64,000 nucleotides of DNA from Blastocladiella emersonii ATCC 22665 (lineage: Eukaryota > Blastocladiomycota > Blastocladiomycetes > Blastocladiales > Blastocladiaceae): assembly GCA_025594325.1 (NCBI GenBank), contig JANHCV010000006.1, forward strand, positions 1,612,001 through 1,676,000, given 5' to 3'. The position numbers and the translations under genes were made by a program. The notes beneath the pieces were generated by a model. The model ran no database searches. It saw nothing but the letters and a program-made list of their open reading frames with translations, and was not told the origin of the DNA. Below are positions 9,446 through 18,870 of the stretch, in pieces (the stretch's first letter is position 1; each line of letters starts with the position of its first letter).

Positions 9446-11536
9446 ATGGAACACATCCGGATCGCCAAGGTCGACAACGTGCTGCTGATGAAGGGCAAGC
9501 GGGCGTACCTGGGGACGCTGCACCTGCTGGCGCACCAGCTCATCTTCCGGTACGCCGACTCGGGCGACGAGGTGTGGGTCTTCTACTCGACGGTCCACGA
9601 CATCGAGCGGCACCCGCTCAACGCGCAGATGCAGGTCACGCTCGACATCCACTGCCGCAACTTCCTGTTCATCCGGCTCCTGGTCCAGAACGAGGCCCAC
9701 GCCAACGACGTGCACGACTCGCTCGTCCGCCTCGTCCACCTCGACTCGCCCGACCAGTTCTACGCCTTCCACTTCCGCCTCGCCGCCGAGTTTGCGCCCG
9801 AAAACGACGGGTGGGCGCTGTTCGACCTGCGCCGCGAGTTCGAGCGCCTCGGCGTCGGGTCGCGCCACCCGGCCTGGCGCTTCTCCGAGATCAACGCCGA
9901 CTACGCCGTGTGCGGCACCTACCCGCGCGTGCTCGCGGTGCCCTCGACCGTGCTCGACTCGACGCTGCGCCACGCCGCAAAGTACCGGTCGAAAGGCCGC
10001 GTCCCCGCCCTGACCTACCTGCACCCGACGGGCGCGTCCATCTCGCGGTGCAGCCAGCCGCTCGTCGGGCTCAAGCAGAACCGGTCGCCTCAGGACGAGA
10101 AGCTCGTCGAGTGCATCCTGACCGCGGCCCGCGTCACGGGGACCTCCCCCGGTGTCGCTGACGGGAACCTGATCGTCGACGCGCGGCCCGCCGCCAATGC
10201 CATGGCCAACACGGCGAAAGGCGCGGGGACCGAGATCATGGAGTACTACAAGTGCGCGCGCAAGGAGTTCATGGGCATCGACAACATCCACGTCATGCGC
10301 GACAGCCTCGCGCGCATGATCGGCGTGATCCAGCAGGCCGAGATCGACGGCGCGCCCGTCGACCTCGCGGCCCTCGACAAGTCCGGGTGGCTGCGCCACG
10401 TCAAGCTGCTGCTCGAGGGCACCCAGGTCGTCGTCGACACGGTGGCCCGCGGCGCGCACGTGCTGGTCCACTGCAGCGACGGGTGGGACCGGACCTCGCA
10501 GTTCTGCGCGCTCGCCCAGGTGTGCCTCGACCCGTACTACCGCACGCTGGCCGGGTTCGCGGTCCTGGTCGAAAAGGACTGGCTCGCGTTCGGCCACAAG
10601 TTCAGCGACCGGTGCGGCCACCTGACGCCCGCCGCCGCCGACTCGGCGACCGCCGTCGGCGTCTTCGCCAAGCTCCAGACCAAGGTGATGCAGACGGTCG
10701 AGCAGCGCGAGGTGTCGCCCGTGTTCCACCAGTTCCTCGACTGCGTGTACCAGCTCGTGTGCGAGCAGCCCGCTGCCTTCGAGTTCAACGAGCAGTTCCT
10801 CGTCGACCTCCACTACCACGTCTACTCGTGCCAGTTCGGCACCTTCCTCTTCAACTGCGACGCCGACCGCGCCCGCGCCCGCCTCCGCGAACGCACCCAC
10901 AGCGTCTGGAGCATGATCCTGGCGGAAGCGGGCAAGTACACCAACCCGGGGTTCACCGGTGGCGACCGCAACGGCGAGCCGCGCACCGTCCTCTCGTGCC
11001 GCCCGCGCCGGCTCCGGTACTGGACCGGCCTGCTCAACTGCCCCGCCGACCTCGCCGTCGACATGGCCACGATGCAGCTCGAGACCCCCGGCACCGTCAC
11101 CACGCTCGGGAACACCGTGTCCATGGCCCCGCCGTCGCCGTCGCTCCCCGCGCCACTCCCCGCACCTGCCCTCGTCGTCGACGAGACCCTCGAGGCAAGG
11201 GACCCCGCCCTGTCCCCGCTCACGCCGCTGTCGCCCGACCCGCCCGCGTCCGCGAACAGCCTGAACGCGGCGGCCGCCGCTGCCGCCGCCGCCGCGACCG
11301 CGTCCACCGCGGCGATCGCCGACGGCGTGTCACGCCTGTGGTCGCGGTGGACGACGAGCCCGCCGACCAACGCCGTCGCGCTGCAGATGTCAGACCCGGC
11401 GGACCCGCTCGGCCACCAGGCGGGGTCGGTCGAGATCGCGACTGTCGCGGCGACGCGTGGGTCGCTGCGCCAGAGTAACGGCGCGTTGTCGGCGGGGTCC
11501 GGAGGCGGGAGTGGAAGTGGAACGCCGCCGCTGTAA
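9446..11536 (+). CDS. Myotubularin-family phosphoinositide 3-phosphatase
   Basis: Single exon, 696 residues, starting at ATG 9446 (ACACCATGG context; the frame is open further upstream but without a better start). Residues 1-110 form the PH-GRAM domain (MEHIRIAKVDNVLLMKG at the start). The phosphatase domain follows with EINADYAVCGTYP, WRFSE and the catalytic C-X5-R loop HCSDGWDRTSQ, Cys343 and Arg349. The downstream segment KDWLAFGHKFSDRCGH is also conserved. All catalytic residues are present, so an active enzyme is expected, most like the MTMR6/7/8-Ymr1 group. Family members remove the 3-phosphate from PI3P and PI(3,5)P2 on endosomes. Residues about 560-696 are an Ala/Pro/Ser-rich low-complexity tail without coiled coil. 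Part of the tail (11385-11443) recurs as a fragment at 13149-13210. Confidence 0.93.
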   Translation: MEHIRIAKVDNVLLMKGKRAYLGTLHLLAHQLIFRYADSGDEVWVFYSTVHDIERHPLNAQMQVTLDIHCRNFLFIRLLVQNEAHANDVHDSLVRLVHLDSPDQFYAFHFRLAAEFAPENDGWALFDLRREFERLGVGSRHPAWRFSEINADYAVCGTYPRVLAVPSTVLDSTLRHAAKYRSKGRVPALTYLHPTGASISRCSQPLVGLKQNRSPQDEKLVECILTAARVTGTSPGVADGNLIVDARPAANAMANTAKGAGTEIMEYYKCARKEFMGIDNIHVMRDSLARMIGVIQQAEIDGAPVDLAALDKSGWLRHVKLLLEGTQVVVDTVARGAHVLVHCSDGWDRTSQFCALAQVCLDPYYRTLAGFAVLVEKDWLAFGHKFSDRCGHLTPAAADSATAVGVFAKLQTKVMQTVEQREVSPVFHQFLDCVYQLVCEQPAAFEFNEQFLVDLHYHVYSCQFGTFLFNCDADRARARLRERTHSVWSMILAEAGKYTNPGFTGGDRNGEPRTVLSCRPRRLRYWTGLLNCPADLAVDMATMQLETPGTVTTLGNTVSMAPPSPSLPAPLPAPALVVDETLEARDPALSPLTPLSPDPPASANSLNAAAAAAAAAATASTAAIADGVSRLWSRWTTSPPTNAVALQMSDPADPLGHQAGSVEIATVAATRGSLRQSNGALSAGSGGGSGSGTPPL

Positions 11537-11595
11537 ATATATAGGATACCGGACTGGATTTGCAAGCAAAAAAAATATCTGCGAGGAGACTCGGG

Positions 11596-11665
11596 TATCA
11601 GACTGTTGAGCGGCGGCGCGGACGAGCAAGAGGTCTGCGAGTTCGCACCCAAAGTCGTTGACCCT
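11596..11665 (-). pseudogene. Fragment resembling the FNIP C-terminus
   Basis: Read on the minus strand this gives FGCELADLLLVRAAAQQSD. The last residues of the intact FNIP-like protein encoded at 14393-14460 are LGCDPADLPLVRAVAEQFDV. The DNA of the two sites, both read on the plus strand, also aligns (shared GGCGCGGACGAGC). Only about 20 codons are shared and the frame has no start. Confidence 0.6.
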
Positions 11666-12206
11666 GACTGCAAGTTCGACGCGTCTCCACTTCATGGCCA
11701 CGCAGAGGACGATCCGACGCCCGCCATAGTCTCGCCACGTTCGTGTATGATAGTTCACGTCGCGTGTGCTGCAATCGCTCGTTTGCGGGCTCCCCTGCCG
11801 GCCTATCCTTACCCTCGGCTCGGACATGCCCAGCGGAGCATGCGCACAACCAAGAAACTCGAAATCAAGATCGTTATCAACGGGAGGTCAAATTCAACGG
11901 CTGGGCCAGCCATGGTACCTCGCAGCAGCTAGAACGTCATCCCAAAAGGCCGCAACGGAACGAGGTCGCTCCATGGTTATTGTGCAATCCGGTGCAACAC
12001 GCTCATCATCTACATTTACCGAGGGCGCCATACGGAAGGCGGAACGTGCGGAACGAAGCGCGCAGCGCCACACTCGCGCGCAGTGGCGCATCACGTTGCG
12101 CATCACGGCGACCGTTAGCGTGACGAGGGACGGCAGAAAATCTGGCCACGAGAGCTGAGCTCGGGCGGAGCCCCGCATTCAACCTCTCGCTCCCCGCTCC
12201 ACACAA

Positions 12207-12515
12207 ATGAATATCGAACAATCTTCAAGCACGACTTTGACGTCCACAACCAGTCATCGCGGCCTGGATTCGTCAGCGCTCCCCGGGTCGCACTCGGTCT
12301 TGGCTGCTCATGCTGAGCATGGAGTACGAGCTGCACCGTCGCTGCAGCAGCGGATCCTGGATAGTGTCAAATTTGCGAACGTGAACGTTGTGCAGAACCA
12401 CACCGCGCTTGAGCAAAATGACGTGCTCAAGGTCGTGGAGGCGACGGCGGCAAAGAAGCCGTCAGACGTGGCTGTACAAGCATCAGCATTAGCATCAGCA
12501 TCAGGCGGTCGCTAA
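12207..12515 (+). CDS. Small ORF of unknown function (doubtful)
   Basis: The ATG at 12207 opens 102 codons ending in a short Ala/Ser repeat (SALASASGGR). I recognise no family, signal peptide or membrane segment. Codon choice is mixed, with many A/T endings, unlike the neighbouring housekeeping genes. It lies in the fragment-rich zone, so it may be chance or relic sequence. Confidence 0.2.
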   Translation: MNIEQSSSTTLTSTTSHRGLDSSALPGSHSVLAAHAEHGVRAAPSLQQRILDSVKFANVNVVQNHTALEQNDVLKVVEATAAKKPSDVAVQASALASASGGR

Positions 12516-12887
12516 GCAGACGACTCTCCTATACCCTTACGCGTCCGGCCAGCTCTGAAGTTTTTGCTCCTTGCACAGTTTTCGGGTTTCATTTTGCTAC
12601 CCGTCAAGGCGCAAGCCATCTCAAACTTGTTGTCGGTGCGCGTGGAGTACTTTTACCTTGGTTGTATTTCCCTTCACGTTGTTCTCTTCGCCGTTGCACG
12701 TCACGCATTTCAGTTGAAATGAAACACATTGAATGCATTCTCGCCATTTGCTCCTCCAGCGCCTGAGGTATTATGAACCGTGAAACGAGTCGCGGTCTAA
12801 CTGTTATCAACCCACGGAATGCATGGTTGGTTTACTGGACGTGACCGGTGTCGGCGTGGTAAGGGGGGCGGGAACGTGAGCAACCAA

Positions 12888-13145
12888 GCGTGTTAGTCAT
12901 ACCACGTGATGCTTCGCTGATCGCGTTTCACCGCGCGCAGGTGGCCGCCGCTTCGGCCGACCCGTCAAGGCCTTGAAGTCCAAGGATCACCATGTAATCG
13001 ACGCATCCATCCCTTGCGCATCCCATTCGACCCCAGGACCGGCGGCATGTCGCCTGGCGCGCGATGGCGGCCTGACGATAGTTGACGATCGCCTCGCCAG
13101 TCGCACCTACGGTTGAGCTCGACGAAGGAAGTCAGTATGCGTGTG
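12888..13145. repeat. Duplicated segment, copy A (partner at 14070-14260)
   Basis: Bases 12888-12999 align with 14070-14190 (shared CACGTGAT, TGGCCGCCGC, AAGGATC-CCAT). Bases 13083-13145 align with 14186-14245 (shared CACCTACGG, GAGCTCGAC/CAGCTCGAC, GCGTGTGCG). Copy A has about 83 extra bases between these blocks. Read on the minus strand both keep a similar peptide, FVELNRRCDWRG here and LVELSRRCEIAG in copy B, so the unit may descend from coding sequence. Confidence 0.6.
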
Positions 13146-13523
13146 CGCGCTGCAGACGTCGGCTCCGGCGGACCCGCTCGACCACCAGTCAGCGTTGGTT
13201 GAGATCACGTCGGGCGTGCCGGCCGAGGCCGAGGCCGAGGCCGAAGGGGCGGATGGCGAGGTGGTGGGGAGGTGGTGGTGCGGCGAGTGTGTGCCCATAC
13301 TGCTTGTCGAGCTCGCGGTGCGGAGCCGGGTCCCCGCGGACCGCGGCGTCGCGGGCGCCGTGGCGGAGGTCCCGCGCGAGGCTCGTGTCCCGAGCATGGC
13401 GGCGGTCGCGTCGCCGATTGAGACGCCGTGGACAAGTCCCGACTTCTTCACTTCCATCTCGCCGCCCACGTCATCCGCGCCATCTGGTTCCGCCCAGATC
13501 GTTGCCTGAAGAACGCACACCAA
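13107..13523 (-). pseudogene. Duplicated internal fragment of the FNIP-like gene
   Basis: Bases 13221-13505 on the minus strand encode VSIGDATAAMLGTRAS, TAPATPRSAGTRLRTASST and SSMGTHSPHHHLPTTSPSAP, nearly identical to the FNIP-like protein at 14880-15165 on the same strand (VSIGDATAAMLATRSS and so on). The frame is open for 138 codons but has neither the true N- nor C-terminus of FNIP. Its downstream end (13149-13210) reads through antisense sequence related to the myotubularin tail. A truncated, chimeric duplicate is the simplest explanation. Whether it is transcribed cannot be seen. Confidence 0.75.
13149..13210 (+). pseudogene. Fragment of the myotubularin C-terminal tail
   Basis: On the plus strand this reads ALQTSAPADPLDHQSALVEI; the myotubularin tail at 11385-11443 reads ALQMSDPADPLGHQAGSVEI. 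About 20 codons match with scattered substitutions. It abuts the FNIP-derived fragment, forming a head-to-head chimera of pieces from the two flanking genes. Confidence 0.65.
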
Positions 13524-14069
13524 CTCTTCGGCGGGGGTTTACAACAACAATTACCAAAACGGCCCTCGCGAGACGAGACCTGGCACCCCACCACTTTGAC
13601 ATGAGAAGCGACACGCATCGCGAGGCGGGAACGCTAGCTCCTCAAGCATGCCGCCTGAACAGCGCTCACGCGAGTACCCTGCCGTCGTCTGGACCTAGCG
13701 TTGGATTGTTGGACGCGCGCTGCGTCAAGAGTCCAGGGAGGAAGTGAACGAGGGGAGCCAATCAGGTTGAACTGCTAAACTACGCTCAGAACCGGATTCG
13801 CGCTAAAGAACAAGTGCAGCTTGAGCCTGGAACTTTCATCGTCCTTGCGATTTCTGGCACAGCTCATGAGTGGCAGCAAATCGGTGCCGCATGAGTGTGA
13901 TGTGCCGATCCAGCGACGGCAAGACTGGGGCCGCGCGAGCTCAACCGCCCGGATCCGATAAGGCCGGACTAAGCAGGAGATGCAGCATGACATATAGCGT
14001 CTGTTGCATGTAGTACTGAGCTACACGGTCCTCTCAGTGGCGAAGGAGGCGGAAAGGCGCGCGAGAAAG

Positions 14070-14260
14070 CGCGTTGGTCACAACACGTGATTTGTATCGC
14101 CGACCATTTTCACCACGCGCGGATGGCCGCCGCTCCCACCGACCCGACCCGCCACGTCTTTCAAGTCAAAGGATCGCCATGAAATCGCGTCGCTCACGCC
14201 AGCAATTTCACACCTACGGCTCAGCTCGACCAAGTAGGCTTTGCGTGTGCGCTGCACCTG
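14070..14260. repeat. Duplicated segment, copy B (partner at 12888-13145)
   Basis: See copy A for the alignment blocks. Copy B lies 133 bp beyond the FNIP stop. Minus-strand frame 14078-14392 is open for 104 codons and includes SRRCEIAGVSDAISW and SFDLKDVAGRVGGSGG. I do not recognise a protein family. Confidence 0.55.
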
Positions 14261-14392
14261 CCAGTCCTTGCATCCCGCTCCGACGCACGCCAGACTTGTG
14301 GCGTGCGGTCGGCTGGGAGCGGAGAATAGGTCGCTGCTATGAACAAACCGCTCGTGTTGGGAGTTGGAAGCAAAATGTATTCGTAGACTCAC

Positions 14393-17300
14393 TCAGACAT
14401 CGAACTGCTCAGCGACGGCGCGGACGAGCGGGAGGTCCGCGGGGTCGCACCCGAGGAGGTCCGCGACGTCCGCGTCGCCGAGCCGCGGCGGCGCCTGCTG
14501 CGCGTGCGCTTGTGGCGAGTACAGCAGGCCATTGACTTTGGGCGGCGGGGCGAAAAAGTCGGCCGACGGGAACTCGGGCTCACCCTTTTCCTCCACCTCG
14601 TCCTCGTCGTCCCGCACAAATGCCGCAGGATCGAGCACACGCCACTCGGCCGCAGCGGCGACGATCCCGCCGAGCATGTGCTGGACGTGTGCGGCAACCG
14701 CGTCGCGCGGGAGCTGTGCGGCGACGACGAACAGCCGGTCGAGCGCGGCCACGAGCATAGGCGGGACCGGGCCCGCGACCGTGTGGCGGACGGTCGCGAC
14801 GCCGCGCGCGCGGCCGGGGACCAGGCCGTCGACGACCACGACGCCGTCGGCGGCGGCCGCGGACGTGATGCTGGCGGCTGCCGAGGCGGCCGAGGCGGAG
14901 GGCGCGGACGGCGAGGTGGCGGCGAGGTGGTGGTGCGGCGAGTGCGTGCCCATGCTGCTGGTCGAGCTCGCGGTGCGCAGCCGGGTGCCCGCGGACCGCG
15001 GCGTCGCGGGCGCCGTGCCGGACGACGGGCCGCGCGGCGAGGACCGGGTCGCGAGCATGGCGGCGGTCGCGTCGCCGATCGAGACGCGGCGGACGAGGCC
15101 CGACTCCCTCGCACCCTCGTTCTCCTCCACATCATCACCTTCATCCAGCTCCGCCTCGACCGTCGCCTGCACCACCCGCACCGACCCCTCGGCCGGGTTC
15201 ACCACCACGATCCGCGGCGGCGTGCGCCGCCTCGCGTCTGCGACCGCCGCGCGGCTTTTACTCGAGCACCCAGCGACCGGCGCGCCGAGCAGCGCAGCTT
15301 CCGCGCACTCGACGCGGATCCGGAGCCAGTCGTGCGGCGCGAGCGGCGCAGGGACCGACTGGAGCTGCAGGGCGGGGACGTACCGCGCGGCGTGCGTGGC
15401 GAGGCGCGACTGCAGGGCGACGGCGGCGGGGAGGCGGCGGCGTGGTGGCGTGGCCGCAGTCGTCGCGGCGGGCGAGGGGAGAGGCACGGGGCACGGGTAC
15501 GCGGACTCGGCGGCGGCCGTGGGCGAGGACGCGGCGAGCGAGTTGGGGGTCGGGAGGAGTGGAGGGGAGCTCGGCTGCGACTGCGGTGGCAGCGGCGGGG
15601 GCGCGAGCGCCACATCCTCGTCCCTTGCCCCCTCCTCGTCGGGCGCCGGGTCGAGCACGCGCGGGTCGAGGACGACAGCGAACAGCGCGACCCACGCCGC
15701 CGTCTCGCGCGGGTTCCCGACGACCACGACGCGGGTGTCCGGCTCGAGCTCGCCGCTCGGCAGGACGCCACCGCTCGCATTGATCCCGGCACCCGCAGCG
15801 GCCCACGCGAGCCACCGGTGCGTGAACGGGAGGACGGCCGCGAGCGCTGCAGCGAGGACGGATGACGGCGGCGGGACGAGCCAGCGCGATCCGACGAGCG
15901 GGAGCGGCGCGGCGATGCGGGCGGACGCCGCCGAACTCGAGTCCTCGGTCCGCGCGCGCCTTCTCCCATCCGAGGGCGAGTCGGGCACGGGCTCGAGCGC
16001 AGCCGCCGCGAGGACCGGGCTGACGATGCGGCGCGACCCGGGCCACGTCGCGTTGGGCGTGCTCCTACCCGCCTCCTCCGCAGCGACCGCCGGCGCGAGC
16101 GCAGGCTCGACGTACACGGCCGCGAGGACCGCGTCCGTCGACCACGGGTTTAGCGGGCGCGGGACGCGCGGCGCGAGGTAAAGGGCGAGGACGTGTGCGC
16201 GCATGTCGCGGGCGGCGGCGAGGAGCGCGTCCTGTAGGGCGTACGCGACGAGGACGCCGAGCGGGGTCGTCGATGATGCTGGGCGCGACGAGGAACTCGA
16301 AGTGAGCGGCGCCGCAGTCAGCGAGGGACCGCCGAAGACAGTGGTGGCGGAGCGCGACGTGGTGCTGCTGGTGCTCCCGCGTCGGTTCGCGGGCGGGCGC
16401 GGTGCGCCGGGAAGCGCGACGGGTGTGGATGATGCATGCGCGGGCGGCGGGGTCTCGGTGCCGGGCGAGCTGGACCCGCTGGACCCGTTGTTGAACCCGC
16501 CGAACGAGAACAGCCGGCGCATCCCACCCCCACCGCTTGCACTCGACGACGACGCCTGCTGCTGCTGCTGCTGCTGTTGTGGCGGAACCCCCGCCGCGTC
16601 CCCACCCACCGCCGCATCCTCGGCGGCCCCCGCGGGCGGCACGCCCAGGACATCCCGGACGAGCGCATCGACGAACCGCGCCTGGATCGCGCGTGCGACC
16701 TGGACCTGCATCCTTGCGAGCGCGCGCTCCCAGACGGCGAGGTGGGCGAGTACAAAGTCGCGGAGCACCTTGCAGTCGGTCGGGAACACGACGCCGATGG
16801 CGTACATGGCGCGCGTGAGGCGGCGCGCGGCCATCTTGTGGCGGTCGAGCGTGGGCCCGCTGGGCGCGGACGCGCTGGCGCCGGCGGATGAGGACATGGC
16901 GGCGGCCGTGGTGCTGCTGGCGGACCGCGGGACCGAGGTGCTGAGCGCAGTCGAGGAGCCCGAGTCAGACGCGGGACCGGCGGAGACGGACACGGACGAC
17001 GTCGGGCGGTGCCGCGCGGACGGCGGCGACGGCGCGGCGTCGTCTTTCGGCGGGACGGGCGGCGGCGGCGAGCTGGACCGCGGGGTAGTCCCGAGCGAGC
17101 CGGACGGTGCGGGGGACGAGGTGCGCGAGGGCGACGACTGCGGCGGCGGCAGGACGGCGACCGAGGACCCGGACCGGCGGTGGTGCAGGGCGGACGTGGA
17201 CGACGACGAGGAGGGCGGGGACGGGGTCGCGATACCCGGATGGCCCATCGGGTACGACCACCGCTGCTGCTGCTGTTCGGCGGATGGCGAGGGCGCGGTG

Positions 17301-18202
17301 GACGCGCCGTCGGGCGGCGGGCGCGAGTGCGACCAGGTCATGCTGGACCCGGGGTGCTCGCCCCCGCTGCCTGCCCCAATGGCCGATCCGACGCTGTCGC
17401 CGTTCTCGGAGGGCGCGTTGGTCATGAGGAGGTACTCGACGTCGGCGAGCGAGACGGAGAAGAGGCAGGTGAGGAGGATTGCGTCAGACCCGGCGGCTGC
17501 CGCCGCGGCGGTCGTCGTGACACTGCCCGCCCCAGTCGAAGCCGTGTGCGCGCCGCTCGTCGCGCCGGCCGTCGCCGAGGACGCGGCCGACGGCAGGCGG
17601 ATCTCGTGCAGCTTGGTGGAGCGGCCCTTGTGCGAGAGCGGCATGGCGCCGAACATCATCTGGGCGAGCATCTCGAGGTGCGGCGACTGGCCGCGGCGCT
17701 TGCCGCTGCCGATCGAGTTGCGCGCGCGCAGGCGGGCGGCGGCCGTGTTGGGCGAGCCGCTGCCGGCGTGCGACGCGGAGCCGGGTCCGCTGCCGCCGGG
17801 AGACGCGCCCGCGGCGGTACCCGCCTGGAACGACCGCTTGCGCTCGCGGCTGCGGGTGCCCGGCGAGCTGTTCCCCGCTGCCGCCGAGTTGGCGGACGCG
17901 GTAGTCGAGGCACCGGCAGCCGCGTCGGCGGGCGAGTTCAGTGGCGGCGGCGGGTCGGGCGGGTCGGCGATGACCGAGTCGAAGAGCGGCAGCTTGGCGC
18001 CGGTGGTGGTCTCCTGGCACACGAGGACGCGCAGGGCGCGGGCGTCGAGGGCGCAGCACGGCGTGTTGGTCAGCACCGTTGCGGGCGCAGCCGTCGCGGC
18101 TGTGTCGGCGGTGGTGGTGGAGGCCGACGACGCGGTCGAGGCGGCGAGCGAGGCCGACGATGCGGTGGCGGACGAGTTGGAGAGCGATCCGAAGCGGAAC
18201 AT
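14393..18202 (-). CDS. Folliculin-interacting protein (FNIP/Lst4) family
   Basis: Single exon, 1269 residues from the ATG at 18202 (CAGCACCATG context; the open frame extends 7 codons upstream without ATG). Residues about 50-78 hold LDARALRVLVCQETTTGAKL and PLFDS, the FNIP longin start. Residues about 178-208 hold MMFGAMPLSHKGRSTKLHEI, the family hallmark (compare MIFGSVAMSYKG-KIH in animal FNIP). Residues about 455-505 hold YAIGVVFPTDCKVL and an aromatic helix, expected in the DENN region. FNIP/Lst4 binds folliculin/Lst7 to form the Rag GTPase GAP on lysosome or vacuole, relaying amino-acid status to TORC1. Long Ser/Ala/Pro-rich and poly-Gln linkers make it longer than Lst4 (about 830). No intron is required. 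Confidence 0.8.
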   Translation of the reverse strand: MFRFGSLSNSSATASSASLAASTASSASTTTADTAATAAPATVLTNTPCCALDARALRVLVCQETTTGAKLPLFDSVIADPPDPPPPLNSPADAAAGASTTASANSAAAGNSSPGTRSRERKRSFQAGTAAGASPGGSGPGSASHAGSGSPNTAAARLRARNSIGSGKRRGQSPHLEMLAQMMFGAMPLSHKGRSTKLHEIRLPSAASSATAGATSGAHTASTGAGSVTTTAAAAAAGSDAILLTCLFSVSLADVEYLLMTNAPSENGDSVGSAIGAGSGGEHPGSSMTWSHSRPPPDGASTAPSPSAEQQQQRWSYPMGHPGIATPSPPSSSSSTSALHHRRSGSSVAVLPPPQSSPSRTSSPAPSGSLGTTPRSSSPPPPVPPKDDAAPSPPSARHRPTSSVSVSAGPASDSGSSTALSTSVPRSASSTTAAAMSSSAGASASAPSGPTLDRHKMAARRLTRAMYAIGVVFPTDCKVLRDFVLAHLAVWERALARMQVQVARAIQARFVDALVRDVLGVPPAGAAEDAAVGGDAAGVPPQQQQQQQQASSSSASGGGGMRRLFSFGGFNNGSSGSSSPGTETPPPAHASSTPVALPGAPRPPANRRGSTSSTTSRSATTVFGGPSLTAAPLTSSSSSRPASSTTPLGVLVAYALQDALLAAARDMRAHVLALYLAPRVPRPLNPWSTDAVLAAVYVEPALAPAVAAEEAGRSTPNATWPGSRRIVSPVLAAAALEPVPDSPSDGRRRARTEDSSSAASARIAAPLPLVGSRWLVPPPSSVLAAALAAVLPFTHRWLAWAAAGAGINASGGVLPSGELEPDTRVVVVGNPRETAAWVALFAVVLDPRVLDPAPDEEGARDEDVALAPPPLPPQSQPSSPPLLPTPNSLAASSPTAAAESAYPCPVPLPSPAATTAATPPRRRLPAAVALQSRLATHAARYVPALQLQSVPAPLAPHDWLRIRVECAEAALLGAPVAGCSSKSRAAVADARRRTPPRIVVVNPAEGSVRVVQATVEAELDEGDDVEENEGARESGLVRRVSIGDATAAMLATRSSPRGPSSGTAPATPRSAGTRLRTASSTSSMGTHSPHHHLAATSPSAPSASAASAAASITSAAAADGVVVVDGLVPGRARGVATVRHTVAGPVPPMLVAALDRLFVVAAQLPRDAVAAHVQHMLGGIVAAAAEWRVLDPAAFVRDDEDEVEEKGEPEFPSADFFAPPPKVNGLLYSPQAHAQQAPPRLGDADVADLLGCDPADLPLVRAVAEQFDV
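16557..16579 (-). repeat. CAG/CTG microsatellite coding poly-Gln in FNIP
   Basis: A run of CTG triplets on the plus strand encodes about eight glutamines in the FNIP-like protein, next to a Ser/Gly-rich linker. A shorter CTG run lies near 17267-17278. Confidence 0.8.
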
Positions 18203-18870
18203 GGTGCTGGGTCGCTGGTGCAAGAAGTGAAAGGCAGAGACAGGAGGAGGGTAGTAGTCGGGCAGGGCGCCGTAGCCATGGTGCGCGCGCGAGCAGAGTC
18301 GGGCGCGGGCTCACGTTCACGTTCACGGGGGCCGAGATGGGCACAGCGGGGGCGCGTCCGTAGTGCGAGACAAGAACCAAGAGAGGCTACGACGAAGGGC
18401 ACCACGGGTGAGCGGCGCGGGCGGTTTCCACGCGAATCATCGATTCTGCGGTGAAGACGTACCACGCAGGAGCACGAGTGGATTGCAGAGTGCGGAATCA
18501 GCGACGCGACGGTGTCGAATCGTCGAATTGGCGCGAGGGAGCGAGGAGCAGGTGCTGCGGGAGAAGGTCGAGTCGAGCGCGAGTCGTCGTCGGTGCCATG
18601 TCTTGGCGGGCCCTTTCGCGATGCGTTGCGCCGAGTGCGCCGCAGTCGTCTCTCTCGTTGCGTTGCGTGTGCGTTACGTCTCCGCAGCGATGGCGGGCGG
18701 CCGCCGTCATCGCGGTGCGGAGGGGGAGGGAGAGGAGGAACGGTTGAAGTTGGGCGCACGTGCGCCCTTGCGCCACACCGCTCTCGCTCTCGCTCGTGGA
18801 CGCGTTCCGCTCCCTTCCCCCTTCTTGCCCTCAAACAACCTGCTATGCATCACCGCCGCAACTTGGCGCA
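18203..18870. promoter_or_regulatory. Divergent promoter FNIP / AP-3 sigma
   Basis: This 668-bp spacer has a CT-rich stretch (18775-18835) and ACGCGT at 18800-18805 upstream of the AP-3 sigma ATG. The open frames here have no protein resemblance and look like GC-driven chance. Confidence 0.45.

Larger units (their letters stand above)
11537..14392. other. Gene-poor mosaic of duplicated gene fragments between myotubularin and FNIP
   Basis: This 2.86-kb stretch has no intact gene I can support. It contains fragments related to both flanking genes (11596-11665, 13149-13210, 13221-13505), a duplicated non-gene segment (12888-13145 and 14070-14260) and one small ORF of unknown status (12207-12515). 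The rest, including 13560-14060, shows nothing recognisable. The AT-rich run at 11537-11580 directly after the myotubularin stop is probably its 3' end signal. Confidence 0.6.

Noticed and set aside
16203-18230. 675-codon plus-strand frame opposite FNIP
   Set aside because: Gly/Asp/Ala-rich shadow; the minus strand encodes the conserved FNIP motifs.
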